NCBI GenBank assembly: GCA_013331925.1 | Contig: DUFJ01000076.1 | Span: forward strand, 1 to 5,750 | Direction: 5' to 3' | Length of the DNA: 5,750 nucleotides | Source of the DNA: Candidatus Iainarchaeum sp. | GTDB lineage: Archaea > Iainarchaeota > Iainarchaeia > Iainarchaeales > UBA10191 | Part shown: positions 4,941-5,750 of the stretch, one piece after another | Position numbering within the stretch: position 1 is the stretch's first letter | How the letters are laid out: each line of letters begins with the position of its first letter | Notes under the pieces: generated by a model | What the model was told of the DNA's origin: nothing | Database searches by the model: none | What the model saw: only the letters and a program-made list of their open reading frames with translations | Program-made: the position numbers and the translations under genes

Positions 4941-4972
4941 TGCCGCGGGCATAGAGGCAGTTTTGGATTTTT
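4941..4972 (+). terminator. Possible terminator after the coupled pair
   Basis: Directly after the TAA at 4937-4939 there is a short GC-rich hairpin, TGCC-GCG-GGCA (4941-4951), followed by the T-rich stretch TTTTGGATTTTT (4961-4972). T-runs are the main archaeal termination signal. The next gene has its own TATA-like element just beyond, which fits a transcript boundary here. Confidence 0.4.
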
Positions 4973-4975
4973 CAG

Positions 4976-4999
4976 GATATTTAAGAAGCTTTAAATATC
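4976..4999 (+). promoter_or_regulatory. Promoter of the surface-protein gene inside a perfect inverted repeat
   Basis: GATATTTAA (4976-4984) and TTAAATATC (4991-4999) are perfect reverse complements separated by GAAGCT. The right arm contains the TATA-like TTTAAATA (4990-4997), which predicts a start site near 5020 and a leader of about 45 bases. A second AT-rich stretch (TTTAATTTAA, 5009-5018) is a weaker alternative. A symmetric site over the TATA box would let a dimeric repressor block TBP binding. Confidence 0.45.
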
Positions 5000-5054
5000 A
5001 CTGATTGCTTTAATTTAACTTACTGAGATTATTACCCGTAGCTTTAAGTGAACT

Positions 5055-5058
5055 GGTG
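5055..5058 (+). promoter_or_regulatory. Short Shine-Dalgarno for the surface-protein gene
   Basis: GGTG, complementary to the core of the anti-Shine-Dalgarno, ends eight bases before the ATG at 5067. Unlike the divergent pair of genes, this gene is predicted to have a leader. An in-frame TGA at 5049-5051 rules out a longer N-terminus. Confidence 0.35.
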
Positions 5059-5066
5059 CGTCTGAA

Positions 5067-5750
5067 ATGGGAATCGGAAACTTGTTTTCAAAGGCTTATG
5101 CAAAGCTTGAGAACGGCTTTTTCAGCATAATGGATTTTTTCGAAAACCGCGGAATTCCGGTATACAATTACGTGGATTTTCTTGAAAAAAAAGGAATTCC
5201 AGTATTTCCATTCACTCTCGGGCTTTTGGTTTTTCTTGCAATGGGAGTTTGGCTATTGTTTTTTTCAGCCCCAGCAAGCGTTTTCTTAACAGCAAGCTTC
5301 AAGGATGATGCAGGAAGCGTCCTGAACGAGGTCGGGTTCTCAATCACTAGTGTTGCTGACGGAAAATCCATTTACGCACAGCCAACAGACAGCGCGCAAA
5401 AAATAGAGCTGAAAGGATTTGCGATAGGAAGCAGGCTATCGCTCAAAGCTGAAAAGGAAGGGTTTGAAAGCACAGAGCAAGAGCTCACCTTGAGCGGTAC
5501 AGAAAACAGGGCGTTCATGGAGCTTGCAAGAGATATTGAAATAATAACTGCAAAAGTAAGGCTTTTTGATTCTGAAACCGGGGACTTAGTAAGGAATGCA
5601 AAAGTGACTGCAGAGTTTGAAGGCAGGACTTTGGATGGAATTTTGAACGAGGACGGAAGCTATAGCTTTATCGGAGTGCCGGCAAATACGCAACTAACCA
5701 TTAAGGTAAAAGCAGACAGTTACGAGGATGAGGAAAAGCTCTTGAGCTTT
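5067..5750 (+). CDS. Membrane-anchored surface protein with Ig-like/carboxypeptidase-regulatory-like domains (N-terminal part)
   Basis: The frame is open for 228 codons from the ATG to the window edge with no stop, so the protein is larger. Residues 1-49 are a cytoplasmic-side segment with a tandem 14-residue repeat (22-35 and 36-49, each with DF-x-E-x-(R/K)-GIPV). Residues 50-67 are a single transmembrane helix (LGLLVFLAMGVWLLFF), and positive charges lie only before it, predicting N-inside and C-outside. Two extracellular beta-sandwich-like units follow. One, at about 70-143, has the pattern of PEGA/Ig-like domains, with EKEGFESTEQELTL near its end. A second begins about 160; its NEDGSYSFIGVPANTQLTIKV (194-214) is the classic strand-turn-strand of carboxypeptidase-regulatory-like domains. 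These domains are typical of archaeal surface and cell-wall-associated proteins. The helix could act as a signal anchor, or be cleaved near SAPA (67-70). Whether it ends in an archaeosortase sorting signal cannot be seen. Confidence 0.82.
   Translation, partial: MGIGNLFSKAYAKLENGFFSIMDFFENRGIPVYNYVDFLEKKGIPVFPFTLGLLVFLAMGVWLLFFSAPASVFLTASFKDDAGSVLNEVGFSITSVADGKSIYAQPTDSAQKIELKGFAIGSRLSLKAEKEGFESTEQELTLSGTENRAFMELARDIEIITAKVRLFDSETGDLVRNAKVTAEFEGRTLDGILNEDGSYSFIGVPANTQLTIKVKADSYEDEEKLLSF

Noticed and set aside
5168..5371. Minus-strand open frame of 67 codons opposite the surface-protein gene
   Set aside because: It is antisense to a frame encoding a clear transmembrane helix and beta-domain sequence, with no supporting signal.
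1..5750. CRISPR array, tRNA/rRNA gene or insertion sequence
   Set aside because: No regularly spaced repeats, tRNA-like cloverleaf, rRNA stretches, transposase motifs or terminal inverted repeats were seen on either strand.

Overview
The window looks archaeal. Intergenic regions carry TATA-box-like elements (TTATAAAT, TATATAAA, TTTAAATA). Several genes start about 25-30 bases from such an element with no Shine-Dalgarno, the spacing expected for leaderless transcripts. Gene content agrees: an archaeosortase-type membrane protein, an archaeal-style type IV secretion/pilus ATPase, and an HVO_A0114-type winged-helix regulator. The lineage cannot be fixed from 5.75 kb; a small-genome (DPANN-like) or other uncultivated archaeon is a guess.

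The left part reads entirely on the minus strand. In transcription order (right to left) it holds a six-helix membrane protein of unknown function (3553 to 2585), a 691-residue secretion/pilus-type ATPase with a cysteine-bearing N-terminal extension (2506 to 431, TTG start), a 66-residue small protein three bases downstream (427 to 227), and the 5' end of an AT-rich AbrB/SpoVT-type DNA-binding gene with its own promoter, cut by the window edge (137 to 1).

The right part reads on the plus strand. It holds a compact archaeosortase/exosortase-family protein (3610-4173), a translationally coupled two-gene unit that resembles an archaeal toxin-antitoxin-like pair (4236-4586 and 4583-4939, overlapping by ATGA), and the 5' end of a surface protein with an N-terminal tandem repeat, one transmembrane helix and beta-sandwich-like domains (5067 to the window edge).

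The two halves meet at a 56-base divergent intergenic region. One near-symmetric AT core there is placed to start leaderless transcripts in both directions, one for the membrane protein and one for the archaeosortase. Two other promoters, that of the coupled pair and that of the surface protein, each overlap a perfect 9-bp inverted repeat that could be an operator.

The common theme is cell-surface biogenesis: a secretion/pilus motor, membrane proteins, a sorting peptidase and an anchored surface protein, with a small regulatory or addiction-like cassette between. That these form one working system is inference. The window shows no TadC/FlaJ-type platform gene, no pilin, and no complete sorting substrate. 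No RNA gene, CRISPR array or mobile element was seen.
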